Shown: positions 26,518 through 38,627, counted from the first letter of the stretch. The stretch: DNA of 57,314 nt from Pseudomonadales bacterium (GCA_022825945.1 JAJDVS010000085.1:1-57314); one strand, 5' to 3'. Numbers and translations are program-made. Notes: generated by a model not told the origin, from the sequence alone.

Positions 26518-27701
26518 ACGGGCGGGCGCCAACCGTGCTGATCATGGCCGCCGGCACCGGCGGCCATGTGTTTCCCGCGCTGTGCATCGCCCGGGAATTG
26601 GAGCGGGCGGGAGTGAGCATCCACTGGCTTGGCACCTCGGCGGGCATGGAAAACAAACTGTTGCGGCGCGAGAATTTTCCCTTTCACGCCATTGGCGCCA
26701 GCGGCCTGCGCGGCGCCGGGCCGCGGCGGCTGCTCATGGCCCCGGCCATGCTGTCGCGCGCGATCTGGCGCTCGCTGCGGATACTGCGCCAATTGCGGCC
26801 CGACTGCCTGCTCGGCATGGGCGGCTATGTCACCGGCCCCGGCGCGGTTGCCGCCCGCCTGCTGCGGATTCCCGTGCTGATTCACGAGCAGAACGCCGTG
26901 CCGGGATTGACCAACCGGATTGTCCGCCGCTGGGCCCGGCGCATCTACGAGGCCTTCCCCAGGACTTTTCCGCCTGATGAGCGGGTGGAATTCACCGGCA
27001 ACCCGGTGCGCGAAGAAATCGCCGGGCTTGTCCATCGCCAGCGGCGGCGGCGCGGGGGGCCGCTGCGCCTGCTCGTGCTTGGCGGCAGTCAGGGCGCCGA
27101 GGCGCTGAATGCGCTGATCCCCGATCTCATCGCCGGCTGGCGGGGGGATCAGCCCCTGCAGGTGCTGCATCAATGTGGCTTCTCCGCCATGGCCAGAACC
27201 CGCCAGCGCTATCAGGAACAAGGGGTGAACCTGGATAATCAGCACCGCCTTGTGGGCTTCGTCCGGGAAATGGACGAAGCCTATTCCTGGGCCGACCTGG
27301 TGCTGTGCCGCTCCGGCGCAAGCACCGTGTCGGAAATCGCAGCCAGCGGCCTGCCGGCGATATTTGTTCCCTATCCGCATCACAAGGACCGTCAGCAACT
27401 GTTCAATGCCAGATGGCTCGCGGCCCGGCAGGCGGCGGAAATCGTCGAGCAGCCGGAGCTGTCCATCGAGCGGCTGCAGCAGATTCTGCTGCGGCTGGAC
27501 CGGGACCGGGACTGGCTGCTGGAAATGTCCCGCCGCGCCCGGGATATGGCGATTACCGACGCCGCCGAGCGCGTCGCCCGATCCTGTCTGGCCTTCCTGC
27601 GGGAGAATCCACAGCCAGCGCCGGCGCGAGGAGCTGACGAGTGGAATGACGGACGGGAATCAGAGCAGAAGGCGGAAAACGAGGCGGAGCAAGCCCCATG
27701 A
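26514..27701 (+). CDS. murG: UDP-GlcNAc:lipid I N-acetylglucosaminyltransferase MurG
   Basis: 395 residues from the ATG that overlaps the ftsW stop. It makes lipid II on the inner face of the membrane. Motifs in order: [13 protein letters not shown] (diphosphate loop), [39 protein letters not shown] and [31 protein letters not shown]. The protein has a ~35-residue acidic and Glu/Gln-rich tail beyond the normal family end, just before murC, and its stop overlaps the murC ATG. Confidence 0.96.
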   Translation: MNGRAPTVLIMAAGTGGHVFPALCIARELERAGVSIHWLGTSAGMENKLLRRENFPFHAIGASGLRGAGPRRLLMAPAMLSRAIWRSLRILRQLRPDCLLGMGGYVTGPGAVAARLLRIPVLIHEQNAVPGLTNRIVRRWARRIYEAFPRTFPPDERVEFTGNPVREEIAGLVHRQRRRRGGPLRLLVLGGSQGAEALNALIPDLIAGWRGDQPLQVLHQCGFSAMARTRQRYQEQGVNLDNQHRLVGFVREMDEAYSWADLVLCRSGASTVSEIAASGLPAIFVPYPHHKDRQQLFNARWLAARQAAEIVEQPELSIERLQQILLRLDRDRDWLLEMSRRARDMAITDAAERVARSCLAFLRENPQPAPARGADEWNDGRESEQKAENEAEQAP

Positions 27702-29158
27702 CCGAGCCCGCCCCGAACCAGTACCCACCCGGCATGCGCCGGATCAGGACGATTCACTTTATCGGCATCGGCGGCGCCGGCATGTGCGGAATCGCCGAAG
27801 TGCTTTTCAATCAGGGCTATGTGGTGACCGGCTCGGACCTGCGCGAATCCACGGTGACCGCGCGGCTGGGGCGGATGGGCATCCGGATCTTTGCCGGTCA
27901 CGACGCCGCCCGCGTCAGCGAAGCCGACGTCGTGGTCTACTCCTCAGCCGTGCCCGAGGACAATCCCGAACTGCTGGCGGCTTCCCGGGCCGGCAAGACC
28001 CTGATTCCCCGGGCCGAAATGCTGGCGGAACTGATGCGCTACCGGCACTCCATCGCCGTGGCGGGAACCCACGGCAAGACCACGACCACCAGTCTGGTGG
28101 CTTCGGTGCTTGCCGAAGCCGGCCTCGACCCCACCTTCATTATCGGCGGCGTGCTCAACAGCGCCGGTAGCAATGCCCGCCTCGGGGAAAGCCGATATCT
28201 CGTCGCCGAAGCCGACGAAAGCGACGCCTCCTTTCTCCATCTGCAACCACTGGTTGCCGTGGTTACCAATATCGAAGCCGACCACATGGCCACCTATGGC
28301 GGCGATTTCGAAAATCTGAAGCAGTACTTCGTGAACTTTCTCCACAACCTGCCTTTCCATGGCCTGGCCGTGCTGTGCATCGACGATCCCGCCATACGGG
28401 AGATACTGCCGCGGATTTCCCGCCCGGTGATCACTTTTGGATTCCACTCCCGGGCGGACTACCGTATCGGCAAATTGCGCCAGCGGGGCCGCCGGATCCG
28501 TTTTGAGCTGAGCCGTCCCGAAGGCCGGCCGCCGCTTGCCATGGAATTGCAGATGCCGGGCCGTCACAATGCGCTGAATGCTGCGGCGGCGGTGGCGGTG
28601 GCCAGCGACGAGGGCGTGGATGACGATCACATCCGCGCCGGCATCTCCGGATTCAGCGGCGTCGGGCGCCGCTTTGAGCCGCTTGGCGAGTTTCCCGTGC
28701 CCGGCGGCGCGGTGAGCCTGATCGATGACTACGGTCATCATCCCACCGAACTCGAAGTCACCGTTGCCGCCCTGCGGGCCGGCTGGCCCGAGCGCCGGCT
28801 GGTGATGATTTTCCAGCCGCACCGGTACAGCCGCACCCGGGACCTGTACGAGGATTTCGTGAGGGTGCTGACCCGGGTGGACGTGTTGCTGCTGCTCGAA
28901 GTGTACAGCGCCGGGGAACAGCCGCTGCCCGGCGCCGATTCCCGTTCGCTGTGCGGCTCCATCAGGCGGTTTGGCCGGGTCGATCCCATTCATGTGGCCC
29001 GGGACGATCAACTGCGACCGCTGCTGATGGGTCTGCTGCGGCCAGGCGATATCGTGTTGACCCAGGGCGCCGGCAATGTGGGCGCCCTGGCGCGGCAACT
29101 GGCGGAGGAAGGTTTCCTCCCCGGTGGGGAGAACGCCCGGGAAGGGAGTGAATCATGA
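27698..29158 (+). CDS. murC: UDP-MurNAc:L-Ala ligase MurC
   Basis: 486 residues, overlapping murG (ATGA) and ddl (ATGA). It adds the first amino acid, L-alanine, to UDP-MurNAc. Visible are [17 protein letters not shown], the ATP loop [62 protein letters not shown] and [18 protein letters not shown]. Length and motif order are those of gammaproteobacterial MurC. Confidence 0.96.
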   Translation: MTEPAPNQYPPGMRRIRTIHFIGIGGAGMCGIAEVLFNQGYVVTGSDLRESTVTARLGRMGIRIFAGHDAARVSEADVVVYSSAVPEDNPELLAASRAGKTLIPRAEMLAELMRYRHSIAVAGTHGKTTTTSLVASVLAEAGLDPTFIIGGVLNSAGSNARLGESRYLVAEADESDASFLHLQPLVAVVTNIEADHMATYGGDFENLKQYFVNFLHNLPFHGLAVLCIDDPAIREILPRISRPVITFGFHSRADYRIGKLRQRGRRIRFELSRPEGRPPLAMELQMPGRHNALNAAAAVAVASDEGVDDDHIRAGISGFSGVGRRFEPLGEFPVPGGAVSLIDDYGHHPTELEVTVAALRAGWPERRLVMIFQPHRYSRTRDLYEDFVRVLTRVDVLLLLEVYSAGEQPLPGADSRSLCGSIRRFGRVDPIHVARDDQLRPLLMGLLRPGDIVLTQGAGNVGALARQLAEEGFLPGGENAREGSES

Positions 29159-30096
29159 AGCCGCGTCAGTTACCGGAGAGCGTTACCGGGCTGGGCCGGA
29201 TCGCCGTGCTCATGGGAGGCGACTCCCCCGAGCGGGAAATCTCCCTGCGCAGCGGCCAGGCCGCCTGGGAAAGCCTGCAACGCCTGGGGCTGCCCGCGGT
29301 CCGCATCGACGCCGGTCGCGATGTGGCGGAACGACTTGCCGCCGAGCGGGCGGACTTCGTCATCATCATGCTCCATGGCCGCGGCGGCGAGGACGGCGCC
29401 GTCCAGGGATTGCTCGAAGTCCTCGGCCTGCCCTACAGCGGCAGCGGCGTGCTTGCGTCGGCGCTGGCCATGGACAAGATCAAGAGCAAGCGGCTCTGGC
29501 GCGAAGCCGGCCTGGCCACGCCGGATTTTCTGCAACTCGCCGCCGACACCGACTGGGAAGCCGCCATGGCCGGACTCGGCCCCGCCGTGGTCAAGCCCGT
29601 TGCCGGCGGTTCCAGCCTGGGTGTGGATATCGTCCACGACGCCGCGGCGCTCGAGCGGCAGTTCCGGGCCGCGGCGGCTTTCGATTCCCCGGTCATGGCC
29701 GAGACATACATACAGGGCAGGGAATTTTCCGTGGGTGTCCTGCAGGATGACGTGCTGCCCGCGGTGGAGTTGCGCACCCGGCGCAGGTTTTTCGACTATC
29801 AGGCGAAATACGAAGACCGGGATACCGAATATCTTTGCCCGGCGGATCTGCCGCAGGCCAGGCGCGAAGAGTTGCAGTCCCTGGCCCGCCATGCCTGCCA
29901 CGTCCTGGGTTGCCGGGGGCTGGCGCGGGTCGATCTGATGCAGGATCGGGAAGAAAGCTTCTTCCTGCTGGAAGTGAACACGGTTCCGGGAATGACCGGA
30001 CACAGCATTATTCCCATGGCGGCAAGCCGCCTGGGAAGGAGTTACGACGATCTCATGGTGCAGATTCTCGAATGCGAAGCGGGAGCGCCACGCTGA
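29155..30096 (+). CDS. ddl: D-alanine--D-alanine ligase
   Basis: 313 residues, an ATP-grasp enzyme making D-Ala-D-Ala for MurF. Conserved parts are [18 protein letters not shown] (first substrate site), [17 protein letters not shown] and [35 protein letters not shown] and [20 protein letters not shown] with [10 protein letters not shown] complete the metal site. Position between murC and ftsQ corresponds to DdlB. The ATG overlaps the murC stop; the last base of the stop is shared with the ftsQ ATG. Confidence 0.96.
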   Translation: MKPRQLPESVTGLGRIAVLMGGDSPEREISLRSGQAAWESLQRLGLPAVRIDAGRDVAERLAAERADFVIIMLHGRGGEDGAVQGLLEVLGLPYSGSGVLASALAMDKIKSKRLWREAGLATPDFLQLAADTDWEAAMAGLGPAVVKPVAGGSSLGVDIVHDAAALERQFRAAAAFDSPVMAETYIQGREFSVGVLQDDVLPAVELRTRRRFFDYQAKYEDRDTEYLCPADLPQARREELQSLARHACHVLGCRGLARVDLMQDREESFFLLEVNTVPGMTGHSIIPMAASRLGRSYDDLMVQILECEAGAPR

Positions 30097-30860
30097 TGGG
30101 CAAATCCCGCACATCCCGCGCCAGCTCAGGCCGGGGAAGCTTCTTCCGCCGCCTGCTGCTGACGATTTCCCTGCTTGGCGCCGGCCTGTTTGCCTGGCGG
30201 CACTGGGATGCGCTGGAGCCGCGCCTCAATCCGCCGCTGTCCCGGGTCGAGATACACGGTGAGTTGCGGCATCTGGAAGAAAGCGAAATCCGCGCCGTGC
30301 TCGCGCCCTACGCGGGGGCCGGCTTTTTCGAACTCGACCTGGGAAAGTTGCGGGAACAGCTCGAAAGCCTGCAATGGGTCGCCACCGCGGCGGCGGGCCG
30401 GCGCTGGCCGGATACGCTCAGCGTGCGAATCAGCGAAGAGGCGGTTATCGCCCGTTGGGGGGAAGATCGCCTGATTACCCAGCGTGGCCGGCTGATCGCG
30501 CCGGATTCCGCCGCCATCGATACGGCCCTGCCGCGGCTAGACGGCCCGCCGGATTCGCAGTTCGAGGTCATGCGGCAGTACCTGCGGCTCAACCAGATAC
30601 TCTATCCCGCCGGCCTGCGCCTGAGCGGTTTGCACGCCAGCCCCCGGCAAAGCTGGCGGCTGCAACTGAACGGCGTCACCGAGGTGGTGCTCGGCGGCGA
30701 GGATCTGGTCAAGCGGCTGCAGCGCTATGTGGATTTTTACCTGAGCCGCCCGGAAGCCGAGCGGCTGCGGCACGAAGTGGCCGACCTGCGCTATGGCAGC
30801 AGATTCAGCGTCAGAATGCGCGAAGCGGAATCCGGCGCCGGTGAAATCGCGCGGCGCTGA
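30096..30860 (+). CDS. ftsQ: Cell division protein FtsQ
   Basis: 254 residues from the ATG at 30096, which shares one base with the ddl stop. Layout: basic cytoplasmic tail, one membrane helix (LLLTISLLGAGLFAW), then a periplasmic POTRA domain beginning PPLSRVEIHGELRHLEESEI and the FtsQ beta domain with LESLQWVATAAAGRRWPDTL. It bridges early and late divisome proteins through FtsB/FtsL. Some of the upstream open frame is a shadow of ddl and is excluded. Confidence 0.94.
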   Translation: MGKSRTSRASSGRGSFFRRLLLTISLLGAGLFAWRHWDALEPRLNPPLSRVEIHGELRHLEESEIRAVLAPYAGAGFFELDLGKLREQLESLQWVATAAAGRRWPDTLSVRISEEAVIARWGEDRLITQRGRLIAPDSAAIDTALPRLDGPPDSQFEVMRQYLRLNQILYPAGLRLSGLHASPRQSWRLQLNGVTEVVLGGEDLVKRLQRYVDFYLSRPEAERLRHEVADLRYGSRFSVRMREAESGAGEIARR

Positions 30861-30883
30861 CAGGGAGGGGATGGAGAGGAAAC

Positions 30884-32134
30884 ATGAATGAAACCGCGGG
30901 CAGACACGGCAGAACCATCGTCGGGCTCGACATCGGCACCACCAAGGTGGCGGCGCTGGTGGGCGAAGTTTCCGATCAGGGCGAGTTGAATGTCATCGGC
31001 ATGGGCAGCCATCCCTCCCTCGGGCTGAAGAAGGGCGTGGTGGTGGACATCGAATCCACCGTCATCTCCATCCAGCGCGCGGTGGAAGCGGCGAAAAAGG
31101 AAACCGGCTACCCGATTCACTCGGTGTACGCGGGAATCGCGGGCTGCCATGTGCGAAGCATGAATTCCAGAGGCGCGGTTTCGATTCGCGATGGCGAGGT
31201 AAGCCGGGCCGATGTGGACCGGGTGAATGATTCGGCCCGGGCGGTGGAAATCCCCCCTGACAAGCGCATTCTCCACGTGGTGCCGCAAGACTACACGATC
31301 AATTCCCAGAGCGGCATAAAGGAGCCGCTGGGCATGTCCGGGTCCCGGCTCGAAGTGCGGGCGCATCTCGTCACCGCCGCGGTGAACGCCATCCAGAACA
31401 TCGAAAAATGCATCCGCCGCTGCGATCTGGAAATCGAGCAGCTCGTGCTTGAGCAGATCGCCTCGGCGGAAGCGGTGCTGACTCCCGATGAAAAGGAGCT
31501 TGGGGTGTGCCTCGTGGACATCGGCGGCGGCACCACGGACATCGCCATCTTCACCTCGGATGCGCTGCAGTACACCGGCGTCATTCCCATCGCAGGCGAC
31601 CAGGTCACCAGCGATATCGCCACCGCCCTGCGCACGCCGCGGCAGAACGCCAACCAGCTCAAGATCAAGTATGGCAGCGCCCTGGTGCAATTGGCCCAGC
31701 CGGAGGAGACCATCGAGGTTCCCAGCGTCGGCGACCGCGCGCCGCGGCAGCTGTCGCAGCAGAATCTGGCGGAAGTGGTGGAGCCCAGGTACGAGGAATT
31801 GTTTTCCCTGGTGCAGCAGCAGCTTTCGGAGAGCAATATGGAACCGCTGCTCGCGGCGGGAATTGTCCTCACCGGAGGCTCGGCGAGGATACCCGGCGCG
31901 GTGGAGCTTGCCGAGGAAGTATTGCACCAGCCGGTTCGCGTGGGAACGCCTCAGAAAGTCAAGGGACATGCCGATATAGTAAGCAATCCGATCCACTCCA
32001 CGGGGGTCGGGCTGTTGCTGTATGGAATGAAGGATCTGGAAGAACGGAGCAGCCAGACGGACCGGTCGGAAGAAAAACAGGAAGCGGGCGGTTTTCTCGC
32101 TTCCACCCGGCGGTTCTTCCGGCGATTCGCCTGA
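30884..32134 (+). CDS. ftsA: Cell division protein FtsA
   Basis: 416 residues, an actin-like ATPase that tethers FtsZ to the membrane. Conserved blocks: VGLDIGTTKVAALVGE, MGSHPSLGLKKGVVVDIEST, the 1C domain with AGIAGCHVRSMNSRG, CLVDIGGGTTDIAIF and GIVLTGGSARIPGAVELAEE. The C-terminal amphipathic membrane helix is STRRFFRRFA. A 23-bp gap with GGAGGGGATGGAGAGG separates it from ftsQ, and 82 bp separate it from ftsZ. Confidence 0.97.
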   Translation: MNETAGRHGRTIVGLDIGTTKVAALVGEVSDQGELNVIGMGSHPSLGLKKGVVVDIESTVISIQRAVEAAKKETGYPIHSVYAGIAGCHVRSMNSRGAVSIRDGEVSRADVDRVNDSARAVEIPPDKRILHVVPQDYTINSQSGIKEPLGMSGSRLEVRAHLVTAAVNAIQNIEKCIRRCDLEIEQLVLEQIASAEAVLTPDEKELGVCLVDIGGGTTDIAIFTSDALQYTGVIPIAGDQVTSDIATALRTPRQNANQLKIKYGSALVQLAQPEETIEVPSVGDRAPRQLSQQNLAEVVEPRYEELFSLVQQQLSESNMEPLLAAGIVLTGGSARIPGAVELAEEVLHQPVRVGTPQKVKGHADIVSNPIHSTGVGLLLYGMKDLEERSSQTDRSEEKQEAGGFLASTRRFFRRFA

Positions 32135-32216
32135 GGGCAGGCCGGCAAATGAAAGAACAGACAGTCTGCGCCCGATGTTGTGGTCAGGCACGCAGTCAGG
32201 ACACAGGAGCAAGCTG

Positions 32217-33500
32217 ATGAGTGACGAAACATTCGAGATTATTGAAGGACCCATGCACAAGGCGAGTATCAAGGTTATCGGTGTCGGCGGAGCTGGCGGC
32301 AATGCCGTTCAGCACATGATCGAGCGCAATGTGGATGGCGTGGAATACCACTGTGCCAATACCGACGCCCAGGCCCTTGGCCTGCTCGGCCTGAGCAACA
32401 AGCTTCAGCTCGGCAGCAAGGTCACCCGCGGCCTTGGCGCCGGCGCCGACCCGGAAGTGGGGCGCAAGGCGGCCATGGAAGACCATGAACAGATTCGCGA
32501 AATCCTCCAGGGCGCCGACATGGTGTTCATCGCCGCGGGAATGGGCGGCGGCACCGGCACCGGCGCGGCGCCGGTCATCGCCGAAGTCGCCCGGGATCTG
32601 GGCATTCTCACCGTGGCTATCGTCAACAAGCCCTTTCCCTTCGAGCAGAGCAAGCGCATTGCCGTGGCGGAAAAGGGCGTAGTCAGTCTCGCCGAACACG
32701 TGGATTCGCTGATCATCGTCCCCAATGCCAGGCTGCTCGAGGTGTTGCCGCCGGATACCTCCATCGTCAATGCTTTCGCCGCCGCCAACGATGTCCTGCT
32801 CGATGCGGTGAAAGGCATCTCCGACATCATTTCCAAGCCGGGCCATATCAATGTGGATTTCGCCGATGTGAAAACCGTCATGTCCAGGCGGGGCATGGCG
32901 ATGATGGGTACCGGTGTCGCCTCCAGAGACGACCCCAATCCCGGCGCCGCCGCCGCCCGGGCGGCGATTTCGAGCCCGCTGCTGGAAAATGTCGATATCA
33001 GCAGCGCCGGCGGACTGCTGATGAACATCACCGGCGGCGAACATCTGACCCTAAATGACATGCAGGCTGTGGGCGATGTCGCCAAGGAAGTTTGCAGTCT
33101 CGAGGACGACATGCTGATTTCCGGCATGGTGGTGGACCCCGAACTCGGCGACAGGGTGCAGGTTACCCTGATCGCCACAGGGTTGTATGGCGATGCCTTT
33201 CGGGCGAAACTGGAGGCGGAGCCGGAACAGGTGGCTCAGGGCAATGCGGGCGGCAGGCGGGCGGGTCCCCACTTCACGCCGCGGCGCCCCGTGCGTGGCG
33301 GGACAAATGTCGGCGGCCGGCAGAATGCCCGCGAAGCCGAAGCCGGCCAGGACGCGCGTGGCAGGGCCCAGGCGTCCCGGCAAAGCAGTGGCGAGCAGCC
33401 GGCTTCCATCGAACCGGCGGTCGTGAAGAAGGCCGCCAACGACAGCCAATCCATGGATTTTCTGGATATCCCGGCATTCCTGCGGAAGAATGTGGATTGA
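32217..33500 (+). CDS. ftsZ: Cell division GTPase FtsZ
   Basis: 427 residues, the tubulin-like GTPase that forms the Z ring. I start at the ATG at 32217, preceded by CAGGAGC, which gives the expected MSDETFEI N-terminus. VIGVGGAGGNAVQHMIE, the tubulin signature GMGGGTGTGAAPVIAE and the T7-loop region around VDFADVKTVMSRRGMAMMG are intact. A Gly/Arg/Ala-rich linker of about 80 residues leads to the C-terminal peptide DIPAFLRK, which binds FtsA and ZipA. A 151-bp gap before lpxC probably contains a terminator or promoter. Confidence 0.98.
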   Translation: MSDETFEIIEGPMHKASIKVIGVGGAGGNAVQHMIERNVDGVEYHCANTDAQALGLLGLSNKLQLGSKVTRGLGAGADPEVGRKAAMEDHEQIREILQGADMVFIAAGMGGGTGTGAAPVIAEVARDLGILTVAIVNKPFPFEQSKRIAVAEKGVVSLAEHVDSLIIVPNARLLEVLPPDTSIVNAFAAANDVLLDAVKGISDIISKPGHINVDFADVKTVMSRRGMAMMGTGVASRDDPNPGAAAARAAISSPLLENVDISSAGGLLMNITGGEHLTLNDMQAVGDVAKEVCSLEDDMLISGMVVDPELGDRVQVTLIATGLYGDAFRAKLEAEPEQVAQGNAGGRRAGPHFTPRRPVRGGTNVGGRQNAREAEAGQDARGRAQASRQSSGEQPASIEPAVVKKAANDSQSMDFLDIPAFLRKNVD

Positions 33501-33651
33501 TTGGCGGCAGCGGATTGCGAACCAGTCCCGTTTGCGCTGGTCACCAGGAGAAGGCCGCCACAAAATAAAAACTTGCCGGTTGCGCTATTCCTTGGGCAGC
33601 AGGCCATAGTCTGGTAGCATTCCGCCTAACAGAAGCTGGGCCAGGTAACCC

Positions 33652-34563
33652 ATGCTCAAGCAGCGAACCCTGAAAAATGCGATTCGCGCCACTGGCGTGG
33701 GCCTGCATACCGGCAACAAGGTCAGTCTGTCCTTGCAGCCGGCGCCGGCGCATACCGGTATTGTTTTCCGCCGTGTGGACCTCGACCCGGTGGTGGAAAT
33801 CCCCGCCCGGGCCGGCAATGTGGGCGATACCACCCTGTCCACCACGCTGGTGATGGACGATGTCCGGGTGGCCACCATCGAGCATCTGATGTCGGCCCTG
33901 TGCGGCCTCGGCATCGACAATGCCATTATCGATGTGGACGCCCCGGAAATTCCCATCATGGACGGCAGCGCCGGGCCCTTTGTCTTCCTCATCCAGTCCG
34001 CCGGGATCGAGGAGCAGGCCGCGAGCAAGAGTTTCATCCGCATCAAGAAGCCCGTCTGCCTGCGCCAGGGCGACAAGTCGGTGAGCCTTGAGCCATTCGA
34101 CGGTTTCAAGGTCAGCTACACCCTGCTCTATGACCATCCGGTTTATCGCAAGTACACCAAATCCGCCACGGTGGATTTTTCCAGCACTTCTTTCGTCAAG
34201 GAAGTTTCCCGGGCCCGCACTTTCGGCTTCATGCACGAGTTCGAGGAACTGCGCAACCGCAATCTCGCCCTCGGCGCAAGCATGGACAACGCCATCGCCG
34301 TGGGCGACTACAAGGTGCTCAACGAGGACGGCCTGCGCTACGAAGACGAATTCGTCAAACACAAGATTCTCGATTCCATTGGCGACCTCTACCTGCTCGG
34401 CAACAGCCTGATCGGCGCCTTCAAGGGATACAAATCCGGGCACGCGCTGAACAACGCCCTGTTGCGAACGCTGGAAGTGACCGATGATGCCTGGGAAATC
34501 GTTTGCTTTGAAAAGGAAGCCAACGTCCCCATTTCCTACGTCAGGCCCGTACTAGCCGCCTGA
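33652..34563 (+). CDS. lpxC: UDP-3-O-acyl-GlcNAc deacetylase LpxC
   Basis: 303 residues, the zinc enzyme of the committed step in lipid A synthesis. Its presence implies a lipopolysaccharide outer membrane. Zinc and catalytic segments: [15 protein letters not shown] (His), [16 protein letters not shown] (Glu/Asp region), [14 protein letters not shown] (His, Asp) and [12 protein letters not shown] (general His). Normal length. It lies between ftsZ and secA as in Pseudomonas and E. coli. Confidence 0.97.
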   Translation: MLKQRTLKNAIRATGVGLHTGNKVSLSLQPAPAHTGIVFRRVDLDPVVEIPARAGNVGDTTLSTTLVMDDVRVATIEHLMSALCGLGIDNAIIDVDAPEIPIMDGSAGPFVFLIQSAGIEEQAASKSFIRIKKPVCLRQGDKSVSLEPFDGFKVSYTLLYDHPVYRKYTKSATVDFSSTSFVKEVSRARTFGFMHEFEELRNRNLALGASMDNAIAVGDYKVLNEDGLRYEDEFVKHKILDSIGDLYLLGNSLIGAFKGYKSGHALNNALLRTLEVTDDAWEIVCFEKEANVPISYVRPVLAA

Positions 34564-34566
34564 TTG

Positions 34567-37374
34567 ATGAAACTTTTCAGCAAGATCTTTGGCAGCAGCA
34601 ATTCGCGCAAGCTGAAACGGATGCGCAAGGCCGTGGCCGCGGTCAACCGGCTCGAAGCCGGATACGAGGCCAGGACCGACGAGGAACTGCGCGCGGGCAC
34701 CGAAAGCCTGCGCGACCGGCTCGGCCAGGGGGAAACCCTGGAAAACCTGCTGCCCGAGGCCTTCGCCGCAGTCCGCGAGGCGGGCAAGCGCAGTCTCGGG
34801 ATGCGCCATTTCGATGTGCAGTTGATCGGCGGGATGGTGCTGCACGAGGGATCCATCGCCGAAATGCGCACCGGGGAAGGCAAGACCCTCGTGGCGACCC
34901 TGCCGGCCTACCTCAATGCCCTCACCGGCAACGGCGTACATATCGTCACGGTCAACGAATATCTCGCCGAGCGCGACGCCAACTGGATGCGGCCCATCTA
35001 CGAATTTCTCGGCCTCAGCGTGGGCGTGGTCAAGGCCGGCACCACCGTGCGGGAAAAGCAGGCCGCCTATGGCTGCTCCATCACCTACGGCACCAACAAC
35101 GAATTCGGCTTCGATTATCTCCGGGACAACATGGCCTTCCGCCTCGAAGACCGCATGCAGAAGCCACTGAATTTCGCCATCGTCGACGAGGTGGACTCGA
35201 TTCTCATCGACGAGGCGCGAACGCCCCTGATCATTTCCGGCGCCGCCGAAGACAGCTCCCAGCTCTACCAGGACATCAACAAGCTGATTCCCCGATTGAA
35301 GCGCGGAACCCGGGTGGAAAAATCCAGGCTCGAAATGATGGACCGGAACTTCGTCGCCGAGGAAAGCGGCCATTTCACCGTGGACGAAAAAACCCGCCAG
35401 GTGGAACTTACCGAGTCGGGCCACGCCCATGTGGAGGAACTGCTCGTCAGCCGCAAGCTGCTCGCTCCCGGGGATTCGCTGTACGCCGCCACCAACCTGA
35501 CCCTGCTGCACCACATGCACGCCGCGCTCAAGGCCCATCATCTGTTTCAGAAAGACGTGCAATACATCGTCCAGGACCAGCGCATCGTGCTCATCGACGA
35601 GCACACCGGCCGCACCATGGAAGGCAGGCGATTGTCCGAGGGCCTGCACCAGGCGCTTGAAGCCAAGGAGAGGCTGCCGATCCAGAGCGAAAGCCAGACC
35701 CTGGCCTCCACCACATTCCAGAATTACTTCCGCCTGTACAACAAGCTCGCCGGCATGACCGGCACCGCCGACACCGAAGCCTTTGAATTCAACCAGATCT
35801 ACGGGCTAGACGTGGTGGTCATCCCCACCAATGCGCCCATGATCCGCATCGACGACAACGACCTGATCTACCTCACCATGGAAGAGAAATTCGAAGCCGT
35901 GGTGAAGGACATCATCGAGATCAGCGGCAATGGCGCGCCGGTGCTCGTGGGAACGGCTTCCATTGAAAACTCCGAGCTGCTTTCCCGCTTCCTGAAAAAG
36001 AACGGCATCAGGCACGAAGTACTCAACGCGAAATTCCACGAAAAGGAAGCCCACATCATCGCCCAGGCCGGTCGCCCCGGCGCCGTGACCATCGCCACCA
36101 ACATGGCCGGCCGCGGCACCGACATCGTGCTCGGCGGCAAGTGGGAGGCGGAAGTCGAGACGCTTGCCTCGCCCAGCGAGGCCCAGGTCGCGCGCATTCG
36201 CGAAGAATGGCGGGAGCGCCACGACCAGGTGCTTGCCGCCGGCGGCCTGCATATCGTCGGCACCGAGCGTCATGAATCCCGCCGCATCGACAATCAGCTC
36301 CGGGGCCGCGCCGGCCGCCAGGGCGACCCGGGCCATTCCCGCTTCTACCTGTCCATGGAAGATGACCTGATGCGGATCTTCGCCGGGGAGGGAGTCAAGA
36401 ATTTCATGCGCCGGCTCGGCATGCAACACGGCGAAGCCATCGAAGCCGGCATGGTCACCCGCTCCATCGAAAAAGCCCAGCGCAAGGTGGAAGGACGCAA
36501 TTTCGACATACGCAAGCAATTGCTTGAGTATGACAATGTCGCCAACGACCAGCGCACCATCATCTACCGCCAGCGTAATGAACTGATGAGCAACGAGGAC
36601 GTTTCGGAAATGCTCGATGGCATGCGCGGGGAAGTCGTGGTCCAGTTGGTGGACCGCTTCATCCCGCCGCAAAGCATTCCCGAACAGTGGGACCTGGAGG
36701 GGCTGGAAAACGCGATTGAAGCCGAGTTCCGCAGCAAGCTGCCGGTGCGCGTCTGGCTCGACGGGGACGAAAGCCTCCACGAGCATCAGCTCAAGGAAAA
36801 GATCAGCGGCAAGCTCGGCGAGGAATACATCGCCAAGTGCGCGGTGGTGGGCGACAAGATGCGTTTGTTTGAGAAGCAGATCATGCTGCAGATTCTCGAC
36901 ACCTTGTGGAAGGAGCATCTGGCGACCATGGATCATCTGCGCCAGGGAATCTTCCTGCGCAGCTACGGCGGCAAGAATCCGCGCCAGGAGTACAAGCGGG
37001 AAGCCTTTTCCCTGTTCCAGGACCTGCTGTCGAATTTCCAGTTCGAAGTCGTCAAGATGCTGAGCCAGGTGAGCATTCGCCAGGAAGACGAAGTCGCCGC
37101 CATCGAGCGGCGGCGGCAGGAACAGGCGGCGCGGGAGCGCATCAATTTCCAGCACCAGAGCGTATCCGCACTCGGCGGCGCCGCGCAAGCTTCTCCCGCG
37201 GCGCGGCAGCCACAGCCACTTCCAGCATCCGGCCAGTCTCAACTCCGGCCCCAGCCGCAACAGCAATTGCAGCCCCAGCCTTTCGTCCGCGAAGTGCCCA
37301 AGGTGGGCCGCAATGCGCCCTGCCCCTGCGGTTCCGGCAAGAAATACAAAAACTGCTGTGGCCGTATCCGCTGA
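34567..37374 (+). CDS. secA: Protein translocase ATPase SecA
   Basis: 935 residues, the motor that drives preproteins through SecYEG. The ATG at 34567 lies only 3 bp after the lpxC stop and has no obvious Shine-Dalgarno, so translation is probably coupled to lpxC; no secM-like gene intervenes. Motifs: [20 protein letters not shown] (Walker A), [20 protein letters not shown] (DEAD box), [12 protein letters not shown] and [14 protein letters not shown] with [13 protein letters not shown]. The Gln/Pro-rich linker ends in the zinc-binding tail [13 protein letters not shown], the SecB-binding SEC-C motif. Confidence 0.98.
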   Translation: MKLFSKIFGSSNSRKLKRMRKAVAAVNRLEAGYEARTDEELRAGTESLRDRLGQGETLENLLPEAFAAVREAGKRSLGMRHFDVQLIGGMVLHEGSIAEMRTGEGKTLVATLPAYLNALTGNGVHIVTVNEYLAERDANWMRPIYEFLGLSVGVVKAGTTVREKQAAYGCSITYGTNNEFGFDYLRDNMAFRLEDRMQKPLNFAIVDEVDSILIDEARTPLIISGAAEDSSQLYQDINKLIPRLKRGTRVEKSRLEMMDRNFVAEESGHFTVDEKTRQVELTESGHAHVEELLVSRKLLAPGDSLYAATNLTLLHHMHAALKAHHLFQKDVQYIVQDQRIVLIDEHTGRTMEGRRLSEGLHQALEAKERLPIQSESQTLASTTFQNYFRLYNKLAGMTGTADTEAFEFNQIYGLDVVVIPTNAPMIRIDDNDLIYLTMEEKFEAVVKDIIEISGNGAPVLVGTASIENSELLSRFLKKNGIRHEVLNAKFHEKEAHIIAQAGRPGAVTIATNMAGRGTDIVLGGKWEAEVETLASPSEAQVARIREEWRERHDQVLAAGGLHIVGTERHESRRIDNQLRGRAGRQGDPGHSRFYLSMEDDLMRIFAGEGVKNFMRRLGMQHGEAIEAGMVTRSIEKAQRKVEGRNFDIRKQLLEYDNVANDQRTIIYRQRNELMSNEDVSEMLDGMRGEVVVQLVDRFIPPQSIPEQWDLEGLENAIEAEFRSKLPVRVWLDGDESLHEHQLKEKISGKLGEEYIAKCAVVGDKMRLFEKQIMLQILDTLWKEHLATMDHLRQGIFLRSYGGKNPRQEYKREAFSLFQDLLSNFQFEVVKMLSQVSIRQEDEVAAIERRRQEQAARERINFQHQSVSALGGAAQASPAARQPQPLPASGQSQLRPQPQQQLQPQPFVREVPKVGRNAPCPCGSGKKYKNCCGRIR

Positions 37375-38581
37375 CCCCGTCCTGCAGCCGGGGCCCATTC
37401 CGGGCGTGCCGGGCGTGAGACTGGCGGGGGTTCGGGCCGGCATCCGCTACCCGGACCGGCTGGACCTGGTCGCCGTGGAACTTGCCGCAGGCAGCGAGAC
37501 CTGCGCGGTATTCACCCAAAACGCCTTTTGCGCCGCCCCGGTGGAAATCGCCCGCCGCCATCTCGGCGCCGCAAGCCCGCGTTACCTGCTGATCAATGCC
37601 GGCAACGCCAATGCCGGCACCGGCGGCGCCGGGCGCGAGGCGGCGCTGGCCTGTTGCCGCGCCCTGGCGCGGCAGCGCGGCGTTTCCCCGGAACAGGTGC
37701 TGCCCTTTTCCACCGGCGTCATCGGCGAAGCGCTGCCGGTGGACAGCATCGGCAAGGCCCTGCCGCAACTGCTGTCCCGGCTCGACGCCGAGGCCTGGCC
37801 CGATGCCGCAAGAGGCATACTCACCACCGACACCGAAGCCAAATCCGCCTGGGCCGAACTGGATGTCAATGGTAACAGTGTACGCATCGCAGGCTTTGCC
37901 AAGGGCGCGGGTATGATTCACCCCGATATGGCCACCATGCTCGCCTTCGTCTTCACTGACGCGAAACTGAGCCGCGGCCAGGTGGATGCGCTGCTGCGCG
38001 AGCAGGTTGAACACAGCTTCAACCGCATCACCGTGGACGGCGACACTTCCACCAATGACGCCTGCGTATTCTGCGCCACCGGCGCCGGCCCGACGCCTGT
38101 GGAAAGCGACAGCGTCAACTGGAACCGTTTACGCGAAGCATTGGGGCAGGTTTTCCGGCATCTGGCCCAGGCCATCATCCGCGATGCCGAAGGCGCCGGC
38201 AAGTTCATCACCGTGCGGGTCAGCGAAGGCGGCAGCAGCCGCGAATGTCTGCAAGTGGCCTATGCCGTGGCGGAGTCGCCCCTGGTGAAAACCGCCTGCT
38301 TCGCATCGGACCCGAACTGGGGGCGGATTCTGGCCGCGGTGGGCCGGGCCGGCGTGGAGAACCTCGATCCCGGCGGTCTTCGCATCCTCCTCGGTAGCGT
38401 ACCCGTGGTAGCCCATGGCGAACTGCACGAGAACTACTCGGAAGAAGCCGGACTCGCCGCCATGGCCGGAACCGACATCGAAATCGAAATCCGCCTCGGC
38501 CGCGGCGACTGCGAGGAAACCGTCTGGACCTCGGACCTGAGCCATGAATACGTGCGAATCAACGCGGACTACCGCACGTGA
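37358..38581 (+). CDS. argJ: Ornithine acetyltransferase / N-acetylglutamate synthase ArgJ
   Basis: 407 residues from a GTG at 37358 that overlaps the secA end by 17 bp. This gives the family's usual length; longer versions would read far into secA. ArgJ recycles the acetyl group from N-acetylornithine to glutamate in arginine synthesis. The autoproteolysis site is in [18 protein letters not shown], where cleavage before the Thr yields the two subunits. [20 protein letters not shown] and SDPNWGRIL are also typical. Confidence 0.94.
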   Translation: MAVSADPVLQPGPIPGVPGVRLAGVRAGIRYPDRLDLVAVELAAGSETCAVFTQNAFCAAPVEIARRHLGAASPRYLLINAGNANAGTGGAGREAALACCRALARQRGVSPEQVLPFSTGVIGEALPVDSIGKALPQLLSRLDAEAWPDAARGILTTDTEAKSAWAELDVNGNSVRIAGFAKGAGMIHPDMATMLAFVFTDAKLSRGQVDALLREQVEHSFNRITVDGDTSTNDACVFCATGAGPTPVESDSVNWNRLREALGQVFRHLAQAIIRDAEGAGKFITVRVSEGGSSRECLQVAYAVAESPLVKTACFASDPNWGRILAAVGRAGVENLDPGGLRILLGSVPVVAHGELHENYSEEAGLAAMAGTDIEIEIRLGRGDCEETVWTSDLSHEYVRINADYRT

Positions 38582-38627
38582 ACCCGAAAGCGGCTTTTTA
38601 TCTCGCTACAGATCACCTGAATTGACA

